Program-made: the position numbers and the translations under genes
Assembly (NCBI RefSeq): GCF_014851915.1
Contig: NZ_JACVAP010000002.1
Coordinates: 496,001-560,000, forward strand
DNA from: Xanthomonas sp. XNM01
GTDB taxonomy: Bacteria; Pseudomonadota; Gammaproteobacteria; Xanthomonadales; Xanthomonadaceae
Length of the DNA: 64,000 bases
Direction of reading: 5' to 3'
The notes under the pieces: generated by a model
What the model was told of the DNA's origin: nothing
Databases searched by the model: none
Seen by the model: only the letters and a program-made list of their open reading frames with translations
Shown: positions 44,280-54,700 of the stretch, in pieces
How the letters are laid out: the number at the start of each line of letters is the position of its first letter
Numbering within the stretch: the first letter of the stretch is position 1

Positions 44280-45323
44280 CTTGCCGGTGTCGCCCTGGAT
44301 CTCGCGGACCAGCTTCGGCACCAGGTAGCCGGACAGGCGCGCGGCCAGTGCCGCATGCAGCGCCCGCGCCTCTTCGTCCGGCACCTCGAAGTGGGCGACG
44401 CCGGCGACCCGGTCGATCTGGTGCAGGTAGTACGGCAGCACGCCGGCGGCGAAGCTGCGTTCGCTGAGCGCGGCCAGCGCCTCGACGCTGTCGTTGACCC
44501 CGCGCAGCAGCACCGCCTGGTTCAGCAACTGCGCGCCGGTGGCGCGGATCCGTGCCATCGCCGCGTCGACGTCGGCGTCGAATTCATTGGCGTGGTTGGC
44601 GTGGATCACGAACGCGAACGGCCAGGGCAGGGTGCGCAGCCACTGCACGAACTCGGTGTCGATGCGCTCGGGCAGCACCACCGGCAGACGGCTATGGATG
44701 CGCAGGCGGCGGAGGTGCGGGATCGCGGCCAGCTGCGCGCTCAGTTCGGCCAGCTTGGGCGTGGCCAGCGACAGCGGGTCGCCGCCGGACAGGATCACCT
44801 CGTCGATGTCCGGATCGGCGGCGATCGCGGCCACCGCCCCCTGCCAGCCGTCGCGGGCGGCGGTCTCGTCGGCGTACGGGAAGTGCCTGCGGAAGCAGTA
44901 GCGGCAGTTGATCGCGCAGCTGCCGGTGGCCACCAGCAGGGCGCGGCCACGGTACTTCTGGATCACGCCGGTGGCCTTCTTCGCCGCCCCGTCGCCGACC
45001 GCGTCCAGGCCGAAACCGGGCACGATCCGCTCCTCGTCGGCGACCGGCAGCACCTGGCGCAGCAGCGGGTCGTGCAGGTCGCCGTGGCGCATCCGGGCGA
45101 TGAACCCGCGCGGCACGCGCAGGGCGAACCCGGCGGCCGCCGCGTCCGACAGGCCGGCCGCGGCGGCATCCAGGCCGAGCAGGGCCAGCAGGTCGCGCGG
45201 GTCGCGCACGGCCTCGCGCCACAGGCGCTGCCAGCGGACGGGCGTGGCGCCCGGCTGGGGCGGGGTGTCGGACGCCGGCAGGACGGGCGCCGGCTGCATC
45301 GTCAGGGGGGCTGCGGGTATCAT
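44268..45323 (-). CDS. epmB: EF-P beta-lysylation protein EpmB (lysine 2,3-aminomutase type)
   Basis: The 351-residue radical SAM protein has [15 protein letters not shown] (CxxxCxxC), [51 protein letters not shown] and [19 protein letters not shown], matching E. coli EpmB throughout. It converts (S)-alpha-lysine to (R)-beta-lysine for attachment to EF-P by EpmA. The start could be ATG 45321-45323 or ATG 45297-45299; the second gives 343 residues, nearer the E. coli length (342). The gene is divergent from efp, a frequent arrangement that joins the modifying enzyme with its target. No epmA gene is in the window. Confidence 0.94.
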   Translation of the reverse strand: MIPAAPLTMQPAPVLPASDTPPQPGATPVRWQRLWREAVRDPRDLLALLGLDAAAAGLSDAAAAGFALRVPRGFIARMRHGDLHDPLLRQVLPVADEERIVPGFGLDAVGDGAAKKATGVIQKYRGRALLVATGSCAINCRYCFRRHFPYADETAARDGWQGAVAAIAADPDIDEVILSGGDPLSLATPKLAELSAQLAAIPHLRRLRIHSRLPVVLPERIDTEFVQWLRTLPWPFAFVIHANHANEFDADVDAAMARIRATGAQLLNQAVLLRGVNDSVEALAALSERSFAAGVLPYYLHQIDRVAGVAHFEVPDEEARALHAALAARLSGYLVPKLVREIQGDTGKRPL

Positions 45324-45428
45324 GTGCGGTCTGGAAGACAGGCCCCGGCGCGGTGCGGCGGGGTTGCCCATTCTAATCTGCCCGGCCGCCGTCTTCCGCG
45401 GCGGCCCAGCCATACCCAAGGAGTTCCC

Positions 45429-45995
45429 ATGGCCTCTTACGGCATGAACGACGTCAAGAACGGGATGAAGATCCTGGTCAACAACGAGCCCTCGATCATC
45501 AGCGACACCGAGTACGTCAAGCCGGGCAAGGGCCAGGCCTTCACCCGCGTGAAGTACCGCCAGATCCGCACCGGCCGCGTGCAGGAAATCACGATGAAGT
45601 CGACCGACTCGGTCGAGGCCGCCGACGTCGTCGATACCGACATGCAGTACCTGTACTCCGATGGCGAGTACTGGCACTTCATGCAGCAGGAAACCTTCGA
45701 GCAGGTCCAGGCCGACAAGGCCGGCATGGGCGACGCGGCCAAGTGGCTCAAGGGCGAGGAAGCCTGCGTGGTGACCCTGTTCAACGGCAATCCGATCCAG
45801 GTCACCCCGCCGAACTTCGTCGAACTGAAGATCGTCGAGACCGACCCGGGCGTGAAGGGCGACACCGCCGGCACCGGCGGCAAGCCGGCCACCCTGGAGA
45901 CCGGCGCGGTGGTCCGCGTGCCGCTGTTCGTCGCCCAGGAAGAAATCATCAAGGTCGATACCCGCTCCGGCGAGTACGTCAGCCGCGTCAAGTAA
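45429..45995 (+). CDS. efp: Elongation factor P
   Basis: The 188-residue protein is EF-P in full: the KOW-like N-terminal domain with [21 protein letters not shown], the two OB domains and the conserved C-terminal GEYVSRVK. Lys34 in PGKGQA is the site of beta-lysylation, and the enzyme for this (EpmB) is encoded divergently 105 bases away. EF-P rescues ribosomes stalled at proline runs. ATG 45429 has a strong AAGGAG 6 bases before it. TTCTAAT at 45371-45377 may be the -10 box. Confidence 0.97.
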   Translation: MASYGMNDVKNGMKILVNNEPSIISDTEYVKPGKGQAFTRVKYRQIRTGRVQEITMKSTDSVEAADVVDTDMQYLYSDGEYWHFMQQETFEQVQADKAGMGDAAKWLKGEEACVVTLFNGNPIQVTPPNFVELKIVETDPGVKGDTAGTGGKPATLETGAVVRVPLFVAQEEIIKVDTRSGEYVSRVK

Positions 45996-45999
45996 GCCG

Positions 46000-46839
46000 A
46001 TGCCGGTTGTGTCCAGCGCCCCGTGGCCGGTGTTCCGCAAGGAGCGCCGGTGGCGGGGCGCGGTCGTATCCGGCGCCGTGCTGGCGCTGGCGTTGTCGCT
46101 GGTCCAGCCGGTGCAGGCCCGGGACGCGGCCCAGCGCTGCGATGCCGCCAGCCTGGCCCTGCTCGGCGCGGCGGCAGGGGCGGAACCCGTCGCCGCGGCC
46201 TGCCGCGACTGGCCGTACGATCCGGCGATCCGCCTGGTCGCCGCGGCCTGGCCGGACGTCGGCGCGGATGGATCGGACGACGACCCGCTGCTGCTGGTCA
46301 GCGCGATGCTCGATCCCGCCGGGGGCAGGGTACTGGCCCGCCACGAGCGCCCGCTCGAACAGGACGCGGCCTTCGCCCTGCGCGAAGGCGGAATCCGCCT
46401 GGACACTGCCCGCTACGACCTCGCCCCAGGCGTGCGCGCGTTCGGCGTGGTGCTGACCAGTTCGGCGCGCGGCCCCAGCTGCCCGGACCGGGGCTTCGAG
46501 CGCGAGCTGACCCTGCTGGTCCGCGACGGCCAGGCGCTGCGCCCGGTGTTCGCCACCTGGCTCGACACCTGGGAGATGGTCGAGGGCTCGCCGTGTTCCT
46601 GGTCGCCGCAGCGCTCGGTCTCCGACCATGCGCAGGTGACGCTCGGGGTGGAGCGGACCTCCAGCCATGGCTTCGCCGACCTGACGCTGACCGCCTCGGT
46701 CGAGCGGCATGCCAGCGACGAGGACGGCGCACTGCAGGTCGAGACGCGCCGTGCCCGCCGCACGTTGCGCTACGACGGCAACGCCTATGCCACCGATCCG
46801 TTCGATAATCTCTTCTTCTGGTCTTCCAACCCGTGGTGA
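46000..46839 (+). CDS. Secreted protein of unknown function
   Basis: The 279-residue protein starts 4 bases after the efp stop, so both are probably transcribed together. It has a signal peptide (RWRGAVVSGAVLALALSLVQPVQA, cleavage near residue 40). The mature part has two cysteine pairs that may form disulfides (RCDAASLALL...AACRDWPYDP; GPSCPDRG...GSPCSWSP) and strands rich in acidic residues. It ends with FWSSNPW. I recognise no family. Being behind efp is probably incidental. Four bases separate it from mtaD. Confidence 0.72.
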   Translation: MPVVSSAPWPVFRKERRWRGAVVSGAVLALALSLVQPVQARDAAQRCDAASLALLGAAAGAEPVAAACRDWPYDPAIRLVAAAWPDVGADGSDDDPLLLVSAMLDPAGGRVLARHERPLEQDAAFALREGGIRLDTARYDLAPGVRAFGVVLTSSARGPSCPDRGFERELTLLVRDGQALRPVFATWLDTWEMVEGSPCSWSPQRSVSDHAQVTLGVERTSSHGFADLTLTASVERHASDEDGALQVETRRARRTLRYDGNAYATDPFDNLFFWSSNPW

Positions 46840-46842
46840 TGC

Positions 46843-48180
46843 ATGACTGAGGCAGTCCTGGAATCCGTCGACCTCCTGATCGAGGCCGGCCATGTGGTGC
46901 CGATCGAACCGCACGCGGTGGTGCTGGAGCGGCACGCGGTGGCGGTGCGCGAGGGCAGGATCGTCGCGGTGCTGCCGATCGATCAGGCCCGCGCGCGGTT
47001 CCGCGCCACCGAGGTCGTGTCGCGTCCGGACGGCGTGCTGATGCCCGGCCTGGTCAACGCGCACACCCACAACCCGATGACCCTGCTGCGCGGCGTCGCC
47101 GACGACCTGCCGCTGATGACCTGGCTGCAGGACCACATCTGGCCGGTCGAAGCCGCGGTGATCGGGCCGGAGTTCGTCGCCGACGGCACCACGCTGTCGG
47201 TGGCCGAGATGCTGCGCGGCGGCACCACCTGCGCCAACGAGAACTACTTCTTCCCCGACGTGCAGGCCGCGGTCTACAAGCGCCACGGCTTCCGCGCGCT
47301 GGTCGGCCTGCCGGTGATCAACTTCCCCACCGCCTGGGCCAGGTCCGACGACGAGTACTTCGACAAGGCCGGCGAAGTGCATGACGCCTGGCGCCACGAC
47401 GCGCTGATCGGCACCGCGTTCGCGCCGCATGCGCCCTACACGGTCAGCGATGCGAACTTCGAACGCGTGCGCATGCTGGCCGACCAGCTCGACATGCCGG
47501 TGCACCTGCACACGCACGAGACCGCGCAGGAGATCGAGGACTCGATCAGGCAGTACGGCCAGCGCCCGCTGGCGCGGCTGGACCGGCTGGGCCTGGTCAA
47601 CGACCGGCTGATCGCCGTGCACATGACCCAGCTGACCGAAGCGGAGATCCATCTGTGCGCCGAACGCGGCGTGTCGGTGGTGCACTGCGCCGAATCCAAC
47701 CTCAAGCTGGCCTCGGGCTTCTGCCCGGCCTGCGCCCTGCAGCGCGCAGGCGTGAACCTGGCGATCGGCACCGACGGCTGCGCCAGCAACAACGACCTGG
47801 ACATGTTCGGCGAGCTGCGCACCGCCGCCATCCTGGCCAAGGCCGTGGCCAACGACGCCACCGCCCTGGACGCGGCGACCACGCTGCGGGCGGCGACCCT
47901 GGGCGGCGCACGTGCGCTGGGCCTGGGCGATCGGATCGGCTCGCTGGAGCCGGGCAAGGAAGCCGACCTGGTCTGCGTGGACATGTCCGCGCTGGAGACC
48001 CAGCCGCTGCACCACGTGCTGTCGCAGCTGGTCTACGCGACCGGACGCCAGCAGGTCAGCGACGTGTGGATCGCCGGCCACCGCAAGCTCGACCGGCGCG
48101 TGCTGGTCGACATCGACATCGAAGCGCTGCTGGCCAACGCCCGCCAGTGGCGCGACCGCATCGCCGCGCTGGGCCGCTGA
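46843..48180 (+). CDS. mtaD: 5-Methylthioadenosine/S-adenosylhomocysteine deaminase-type amidohydrolase
   Basis: The 445-residue amidohydrolase has the metal-binding motifs [24 protein letters not shown] (HxH), the middle histidine in [23 protein letters not shown] and [18 protein letters not shown], and the end motif [15 protein letters not shown]. This matches the MTA/SAH deaminase branch of the TRZ/ATZ family. It deaminates methylthioadenosine and adenosylhomocysteine, products of SAM-dependent reactions such as the one catalysed by the next gene's product. Start ATG 46843. It leads the group mtaD-ubiG-gph. Confidence 0.88.
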   Translation: MTEAVLESVDLLIEAGHVVPIEPHAVVLERHAVAVREGRIVAVLPIDQARARFRATEVVSRPDGVLMPGLVNAHTHNPMTLLRGVADDLPLMTWLQDHIWPVEAAVIGPEFVADGTTLSVAEMLRGGTTCANENYFFPDVQAAVYKRHGFRALVGLPVINFPTAWARSDDEYFDKAGEVHDAWRHDALIGTAFAPHAPYTVSDANFERVRMLADQLDMPVHLHTHETAQEIEDSIRQYGQRPLARLDRLGLVNDRLIAVHMTQLTEAEIHLCAERGVSVVHCAESNLKLASGFCPACALQRAGVNLAIGTDGCASNNDLDMFGELRTAAILAKAVANDATALDAATTLRAATLGGARALGLGDRIGSLEPGKEADLVCVDMSALETQPLHHVLSQLVYATGRQQVSDVWIAGHRKLDRRVLVDIDIEALLANARQWRDRIAALGR

Positions 48181-48205
48181 GCCCGCGCCGCACAGGAGAA
48201 CACCG

Positions 48206-48946
48206 ATGAGCCTGCCCGTTCCCAGCGCTTCGGCGCATGCCCCCAACTACCGCCAGGACGAGCTGGACAAGTTCGGCGCGCTGGCCAGCCGCTGGTGGGA
48301 TCCGGACGGCCCGCAGCAGGCGCTGCACGTGCTCAATCCGGTGCGCCTGGACTACGTGCGCCAGCGCATGCGGCTCGAGGGCGCCGCGGTGCTGGACGTC
48401 GGCTGTGGCGGCGGCCTGCTGAGCGAGGCGCTGGCCCGCGCCGGTGCCCGCACCACCGCGATCGACCTGTCGCCCGAGCTGGTGAAGATGGCCAGGCTGC
48501 ACATGCTCGAATCAGGCGTGCAGGTCGACTACCAGGTGATCGCGGTGGAAGCGCTGGCCGCCGAACGGCCGGGCAGCTTCGATGCGATCACCTGCATGGA
48601 AATGCTCGAGCACGTGCCCGATCCGGGCGCGATCATCGCGGCCTGCATGGCGCTGCTGCGTCCGGGTGGACGCCTGTTCCTGTCCACGCTGAACCGCACT
48701 CCGGCCGCGTTCGCGCTGGCGATCGTCGGCGCCGAGTACGTCGCCCGGCTGCTGCCGCGCGGCACGCACCACTACAAGGACTTCATCAAGCCCTCCGAGC
48801 TGGCGGCCTGGCTGCGCGACAGCGGCATGCAGATCGAGGATGTCAGCGGCCTGGCCTACGATCCGCTGCGCAAGCGCGCCTCGTTGTCCCGGCGCACCGA
48901 CGTGAACTACCTGGCCTGCGCAGTGAAGCCGGACGGGCAGGGCTGA
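48206..48946 (+). CDS. ubiG: Ubiquinone biosynthesis O-methyltransferase UbiG
   Basis: The 246-residue protein reads [34 protein letters not shown] (the UbiG signature), [20 protein letters not shown] (SAM binding), [20 protein letters not shown], and [42 protein letters not shown], which includes the membrane-binding segment. It performs both O-methylations in ubiquinone synthesis, at the inner membrane. ATG 48206 has AGGAG 7 bases before it. It lies 25 bases after mtaD, whose product removes the SAH formed here. Confidence 0.95.
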   Translation: MSLPVPSASAHAPNYRQDELDKFGALASRWWDPDGPQQALHVLNPVRLDYVRQRMRLEGAAVLDVGCGGGLLSEALARAGARTTAIDLSPELVKMARLHMLESGVQVDYQVIAVEALAAERPGSFDAITCMEMLEHVPDPGAIIAACMALLRPGGRLFLSTLNRTPAAFALAIVGAEYVARLLPRGTHHYKDFIKPSELAAWLRDSGMQIEDVSGLAYDPLRKRASLSRRTDVNYLACAVKPDGQG

Positions 48947-48947
48947 A

Positions 48948-49631
48948 GTGAGCACTGTCGCCAACGCCGTGCGCTTCCCGCGTGTGGTCCTGTTCGATCT
49001 GGATGGCACGCTGCTGGACAGCGCACCGGACATGCTGGCCACCGCCAACCGGATGCTGGCTGCGCGGGGCCGGGCGCCGACCACGCTGGCGGCGCTGCGT
49101 CCGCATGTGTCGAAGGGCTCGCGCGCGATGATCGGCGCCAGCTTTCCGGACCTGGATGCCGTCGCGCGTGACGCGCTGGTGCCGGAATTTCTCGCGATCT
49201 ATGCCGAGGAGCTGGGCCGGCACAGCGTGCTGTTCGATGGTGTGGCCGCGCTGCTGGATGCGTTGGAACGCGACGGCGCGCGCTGGGGCATTGTCACCAA
49301 CAAGCCTGAAGGCCTGGCCCGCGACGTGGTCGCCGGGCTGGGTTGGCAGGACCGCTGCGCGCTGCTGATCGGCGGCGACACGCTGGCCGAACGCAAGCCG
49401 CATCCGCTGCCGCTGACCACCGCGGCCGCGCGGCTGGGCGTTGCTCCTGCCGACTGCGCCTACGTCGGTGACGACGAACGCGACATCGTGTCCGCGCGCG
49501 CGGCCGGGATGCCGGCCATCGCCGCGCTGTGGGGCTACCGGCTCGACGGCGACGACCCCGAAACCTGGCAGGCGCAGCGCATCGCCGCCGACGTGGCCGA
49601 CCTGCACGATCCGGCCTTCTGGCCGCGCTGA
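48948..49631 (+). CDS. gph: Phosphoglycolate phosphatase (HAD family)
   Basis: The 227-residue protein begins at GTG 48948, 1 base after ubiG. It has the HAD motifs FDLDGTLLDSAPDM (I), GIVTNKPEGLA (II) and YVGDDERDIVSARAAGM (IV), with a helical cap between I and II. Length and cap agree with Gph, which hydrolyses 2-phosphoglycolate from DNA repair. In Xanthomonadaceae it often follows ubiG. Related HAD phosphatases such as MupP/PphA are alternatives. Confidence 0.85.
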   Translation: MSTVANAVRFPRVVLFDLDGTLLDSAPDMLATANRMLAARGRAPTTLAALRPHVSKGSRAMIGASFPDLDAVARDALVPEFLAIYAEELGRHSVLFDGVAALLDALERDGARWGIVTNKPEGLARDVVAGLGWQDRCALLIGGDTLAERKPHPLPLTTAAARLGVAPADCAYVGDDERDIVSARAAGMPAIAALWGYRLDGDDPETWQAQRIAADVADLHDPAFWPR

Positions 49632-49691
49632 GCCGTCATTCCCGCGATGCCGTCGCGCATCGCGATTTCCCCGTACCGCAGCCCCGTTCCG

Positions 49692-50411
49692 ATGACCGAC
49701 ACCACCGCCCTCGACAGCTTCCTCGACAAATGGCGCGCGCGCTGGCCGGAGTGGAGCGTGGCCGAGGTGTTCGTGCCACTGGAGCAGCGCGAGCGCACGG
49801 TGGCCTGGTTCTCGCTGTTGCAGGAGTTCGACGACGTGCTCAACGTCGCCGGCGACCCGCTGCCGGCCGACGCCAAGCTCGGCTGGTGGATCAACGAACT
49901 GCGCGACTGGGCCGGGCACCGTTCGCGGCATCCGCTCGGGCGCCTGCTGGAACCGGTGCCGGCGCCGTGGGCGCAGCTGTCGGCGGCGCTGAACGGGCTG
50001 GTCGCCGCGCGTGCGCGGCCGGCCAACGGCGAAGCGGCGCTGCTGGCGCTGCATGCCTACGCGGTCGCGGTGGCGGCCGTCGATGACGCGATGTTCCCCG
50101 GTGGCCGTCCGCTGGCGCCGGAGGCGATCTCGACGCAGGTGCTGGCCACGCGCCTGGCCGAGGCCGGCATCGGTGCCGTGCCCGATGCCTTCCTCGCCGA
50201 CAGCGGCACGGCCGCGCAGGAACGCGCCCAGCGCGACTGGGCCGGCTGGCTGCTGAAGGCCTGGCCGCGTCGCGGCGGCGGACGCCAGCGCAGGATCCTG
50301 TCCGCGCTGGCGCGCCGGCGTCTGCAGGCGTATGCCGATGGCCAGGTGCCGCGCACCGCGCAGCAGCCGCTGCGCATCCTGTGGGCGGCGTGGCGTGCCG
50401 CACGCGATTGA
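49692..50411 (+). CDS. Squalene/phytoene synthase family protein
   Basis: The ATG at 49692 gives 239 residues. The text FSLLQEFDDVLNVAGDPLPADAKLGWWINELRDWAGHRSRHPLGRLLEPV is the pattern of trans-prenyl synthases of the squalene/phytoene synthase superfamily (acidic patch, AKLxWW, HP). The second acidic patch around residue 133 (AVDDAMF) is weak, and the protein is short compared with true squalene synthases (about 270-350). It may therefore be a degenerate or non-catalytic member, similar to NDUFAF6-like proteins. It lies 60 bases after gph in the same direction. The frame upstream (from 49647) has no better start. Confidence 0.65.
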   Translation: MTDTTALDSFLDKWRARWPEWSVAEVFVPLEQRERTVAWFSLLQEFDDVLNVAGDPLPADAKLGWWINELRDWAGHRSRHPLGRLLEPVPAPWAQLSAALNGLVAARARPANGEAALLALHAYAVAVAAVDDAMFPGGRPLAPEAISTQVLATRLAEAGIGAVPDAFLADSGTAAQERAQRDWAGWLLKAWPRRGGGRQRRILSALARRRLQAYADGQVPRTAQQPLRILWAAWRAARD

Positions 50412-50480
50412 GCGGATCGATCGGAATGCACCGCGACAGTCCGTTCCAGCCCCGTTCGGCGGCCCGCGCCGGCCGGCCGC

Positions 50481-50486
50481 TACAAT
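50481..50486 (+). promoter_or_regulatory. Probable -10 box of folE2
   Basis: TACAAT (context CGCTACAATTCG) lies 33 bases before the folE2 ATG. The best -35-like sequence, TTCGGC at 50455-50460, has an overlong spacer of 20 bases. Confidence 0.45.
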
Positions 50487-50518
50487 TCGTCCCTGTTCGG
50501 TCCTGATTCGACGTCCCC

Positions 50519-51457
50519 ATGTCCGCCATTCCCACGATCGTCCCGTCCGCCGCGCCGCTGCCCGACGTCGCCCACCAGCAGGTGGCGCTGGCGCGTCCGC
50601 TGGACTGGGTCGGCATGGAAGGAATCGCGCTCCCGGTACGCGTGCCCGATGGCGCCGGCGCCTACGTGCAGGTCGCCGCGCAGGTGGACCTGTCGGTGGA
50701 CCTGGTCAAGGCCGGCGAGCGTGGCATCCACATGTCGCGGCTGTACCTGAGGCTGCAGCAGGAATTGGCCCGGCACGAGGTCACCCCGGCCGGCCTGCGG
50801 CAGATCCTGCGCAGCAGCATCGATTCGCAGTCGGGCATCTCGACCAGCGCCCGCCTGCGCCTGCGCTACGAGGCGCTGCTGCTGCGTGCCGCCCTGCGCA
50901 GCGACAACGCCGGCTGGAAGCGCTATCCGGTCGAGATCGACGCGGTGCTCGGCCCGGACGGCCTGCATCTGGTGCTGGGCGTGGGCGTCGAGTACTCCAG
51001 TACCTGTCCGGCCTCGGCCGCGCTGTCGCGGCAGGCCAATGCCGAACGTTTCAGCGCCGACTTCGGCGCCGGCGATGTCGGCGCCGGCGAGGTCCACGAC
51101 TGGCTGCGTTCCGAGCGTGGCATGGCCGCCACGCCGCACGCGCAGCGCAGCCTGGCCCAGGTCCGCGTGACCCTGCGCGACGATGCCGCGGCGCTGCCGC
51201 TGGTCGAGCTGATCGATGCGCTGGAAGCGGTGCTGGCCACGCCGGTGCAGACCGCGGTCAAGCGCGAGGACGAGCAGGCCTTCGCGATGCTCAATGCGGC
51301 CAACCTGATGTTCTGCGAGGACGCCGCGCGGCGCGTGGCCTCGGTGCTCGCGGCCGACCCGCGCGTGCTGCGCTACGAGGCCGTGGTCTCGCACTACGAG
51401 AGCCTGCATCCGCACGATGCGGTGGCCAGGGTGAGCGGCGCCGGCCCGACCGGCTGA
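50519..51457 (+). CDS. folE2: GTP cyclohydrolase FolE2 (type IB)
   Basis: The 312-residue protein shows FolE2 features: VGMEGIALPVRV near the start, AQVDLSVDLVKAGERGIHMSRLYLRL, the catalytic Cys163 in VEYSSTCPASAALS, and FAMLNAANLMFCEDAARRV with HYESLHPHDAVA at the end. FolE2 makes dihydroneopterin triphosphate from GTP, the first step of folate synthesis, and works with metals other than zinc; it is often induced when zinc is scarce. No Zur-like palindrome could be recognised in front of it. The zinc-dependent FolE is not in the window. Confidence 0.93.
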   Translation: MSAIPTIVPSAAPLPDVAHQQVALARPLDWVGMEGIALPVRVPDGAGAYVQVAAQVDLSVDLVKAGERGIHMSRLYLRLQQELARHEVTPAGLRQILRSSIDSQSGISTSARLRLRYEALLLRAALRSDNAGWKRYPVEIDAVLGPDGLHLVLGVGVEYSSTCPASAALSRQANAERFSADFGAGDVGAGEVHDWLRSERGMAATPHAQRSLAQVRVTLRDDAAALPLVELIDALEAVLATPVQTAVKREDEQAFAMLNAANLMFCEDAARRVASVLAADPRVLRYEAVVSHYESLHPHDAVARVSGAGPTG

Positions 51458-51731
51458 GCCGTCCGCATCGGGAACCGGAAGGCGGGCGGACGCCCGCTGC
51501 GGCACGACGCGATCGTGAGCTGACCGGGTGGCCGGGCATTCAAGCCCAATGCACCAGCCAGGCAAGGATCAGGAATACGCGCCGCGACGCCGGCCACCAG
51601 CGCCGCCCGTGTCACCCTGACCCGGGCCCTGCGGCGTGGTGCGCATGATGTGCCGGATGTGAGCGGTCCAGGCATCCCGCGGGCGCCTCGCCACGCGGGC
51701 GAGACCCGCCGGCCCGTCATCCGTGCCGATG
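51458..51731. other. Intergenic region between folE2 and the autotransporter
   Basis: No gene is supported here. Frames in this stretch are short and Arg/Pro/Ala-rich. A strong hairpin at the end serves the convergent genes. Confidence 0.55.
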
Positions 51732-51765
51732 CACGAAGGGCGCGGCCGAAGCCGCGCCCTTCGTG
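51732..51765. terminator. Strong hairpin between folE2 and the autotransporter gene
   Basis: CACGAAGGGCGCGGC (51732-51746) and GCCGCGCCCTTCGTG (51751-51765) form a perfect 15-bp stem with a CGAA tetraloop. There is no long T-run on either side, but stem length and position (14 bases after the autotransporter stop on the minus strand) mark it as a terminator. Confidence 0.75.
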
Positions 51766-51779
51766 GTGTCACCGGGTCC

Positions 51780-54700
51780 TCAGAAACGGACCGAGAAGCG
51801 CGCGTTGACGCCGTGGTCGCGTGCCTCGTCGGCATCGACGCTGGTATAGCCCAGTTCCAGCACGCTGTTGCTCGACGTGCGTGCGGCCAGGCCGATCTCG
51901 GCCAGCAGCGCGCTCGAGCCGATCACCGGGCTGGAGACGCCGAACCAGTTGCTGCCGTCCAGCGAGAGCTGGGCGGTGCGGCGCTGGTCGCCACCGGCGT
52001 GGCGGTAACCGAGGTTGCCGCGCAGGCTCAGCCAGGTCTGCTCCTGCCCGCTGCCACGCAGGTTGGCACCGAAGCGCAGGCCGGCGGTCGCCAGTTCCGC
52101 ACGTGCCTCGCCGGCGCGGCCCTGCAGGGCGGCGATGCTGCCCTGTTCGCGGAAGCCGTCGCTGTCGAGTTCGACATGGGCGTACTGCAGGTAGGGTTCC
52201 AGCTCCCAGGCCTCGTTGCCGAAGCGGTAGCCCGCGTCGACGAAGGCCTGCTTGCTGTCGGCGTCGTAACGCGTGCCCACCGTGCCGGCGAAGCCGGGGA
52301 AGGCGAGCGTGCGGTCGACATCGACCCGGTTCCAGCTCTGCGCGTAGCCGGCGCGGACGCCGAAGCCGCCCCAGGCCTGGCCCACGTAGACGCCGGCGTG
52401 GCGGCTGCTGGTTTCGCCCTTGGAGGCGCGGCCGCGCAGGTTGAAGTCGGTCTCGCCGGTGCCGCCGTAGGCACCCACGCGCCAGCCACCCTCGAACTGG
52501 TGGTCGACACCGACCAGGGCACCGTTGCCGCTGTACTGCACGCGCGTGGCGTTGCCGTCGCCGGCGATGCTGCCGCCCTGGTGCTGGACCTGCACCCACG
52601 CGCCGGTCGCCGCGTCCGCGTCGTGCTGGGCGAGGAAGCCGCCGTGTCCGGCGGAAGCGCGCGCGAGCGCGGCGTCGCGGACCAGGCGGCTGCCTTCCAG
52701 CAGCACCTGGCGGGCGCTGGCGTGCGCTTCGCCGGACAGCTGGTCGAAAGCACCCCGTGCCTGGGCGACGTCGAGTCGGGTCAGCGGCTGCAGCAGTACC
52801 TGCGACAGCGGCAGCGCGTCCAGCGCCGCGGCGGTGGCGAACTGGTTGCCGCTGGTCGCGGCGCTGGCCAGCGCCGCGCCGCGGATCACGTCGACGTCGA
52901 CCGCGTTGGCCGACTGCAGCAGCGACAGCGCCAGGAACGGTGAGAGCCCGCTGCTGTCGATGGAGGAGAACCCGCCGGTGATGCCGCCTTCGGCCGACAG
53001 GATCCGGTACTGCTGGCCGATGGTGTAGCCATCGCCCAGGCTGCTGGCCACCAGGGTGCCGCCGAGCAGGTTGGCGCTGCCGGTCACGCGCAGCAGGTCG
53101 GCCTGGTCGGGCGGCAGGATCTCGGCGACCAGGCGTGCGCTGGCGGCCTGGGTGTAGTCGCCGTCGATGGTGAGGGTACCGATCGAACTGCCCGGGGCGA
53201 TGGTGCCGGCCACCCAGGTGTCGCCCAGGGTGCCGCTGCCGCCGAGGGTGCCACCGGCCTCGACGCGGGTGGCCGCGCCGGCGACGGTGCCGTTGATCAC
53301 CGCCAGGCCGCCAGCGACGGTCAGCGCGCTGCCGTCGAGGCGGCCGTTGACCAGCAGGGTGCCGCCGTCGACGCGCACGTCGCCGGTCAGTGCGTTGTCG
53401 CCGTCGAACTCGAGCAGACCCTGCGCCACGGTGGCGCCGGCGAAACTGTTGTCGCCGGACAGGCGCAGCCAGCCCGCACCGGACTTGGTCAGCCGGCCGG
53501 GGCCGCCGATGTCGTTGGTCCAGTCGTCCCAGGCATTGCCTTCCCACACCTTGCGGCCGCCGGCGGCGACCGACATGTCGACGGTGGTGTCCACGCGCAG
53601 CTGGCCGTAGCCCTCGATCGCCTTTTCCAGGTTGAGCAGGCCCCAGCCGTAGATCTCGTCCACGCCTTCTTCGCCGAGGTCGGTGGCGGTGGTCAGCATC
53701 ACGTCGCGGACCTGGGCACCGGTCAGGTACGGGAAGCGCTCGAACAGCAGGCCGAGCGCGCCGGTGACGTGCGGGGCGGCCATCGAGGTGCCGGACATGT
53801 CGGCGTAGGCCGGGATGCCGGTGCGGTCCTCGAACTCGTAGCGCAGGTTGCCGGCATCGTCGATCACCCAGCCGCCGACCAGCTCATCGCCGCCGTCGAG
53901 CACGGTGGAGGTGATCACGCTGCCGGGCGCGGCGATGCACCACTGCGCGCTGATCCCGCACTTCATCGAGCGGTTGCTCAGCTCCAGCTGGTCGTTGAGG
54001 TTGACCACGCTGACCCAGTACTGCTCGATGTCCGGGAAGATCGACGGCAGCGTCGCCGGGGCGGTCGGTTCCGGGCTCTGCTCGGGCGTGGCGATGACGA
54101 CATTGGTATTGCCGGCCGACAGCACCTGGATCATGCCGGACTGGCGCGAGGCCTCCGCCATGGTGGTCAGGATGCCCGCGATCCGCGGGTTGTCCATCAG
54201 CGCCTCGTGGTAGAGCTCGGCCACCTCCGGCGTGTAGGCGTAGTAGGTGTAGCCCCAGCTGTGGTTCATCGCCTTGACGCCCTGGGCGATGGCCTGGTCG
54301 TACATGCCGACGAAGGCGCTGGCATCGGCCGAGGTGCCGATCGTGCTGCACTCGTTGAACAGGATGCAGGCGATGTCGACGATGGCGAGGCTGTCGTTGA
54401 ACAGGCGCGCCGAGCTCAGGTCCGCACCGAACGCCACGCCATGCATGCCGCTGCCGTCGCGGTTGGCCGCGATGGTGCCGGCCACGTGGGTGCCATGGTT
54501 GCTGAAGGTGTAGAAGGTGTTGCCCCACAGGTAATCATTGGCCGGGTTGGGGAACAGCGCTGCCAGCTCGGGGTCCCAGTACTCGCCATCGATCGAGGAC
54601 TGGTCGCCGACCGAGTAGAAGCAGGCGTCGGGGCCGCCGAGGATGGTGCCGTCGCTGCACAGCGAACCATCGGCCAGCACCTGCGCCATGGTCAGGCCGC

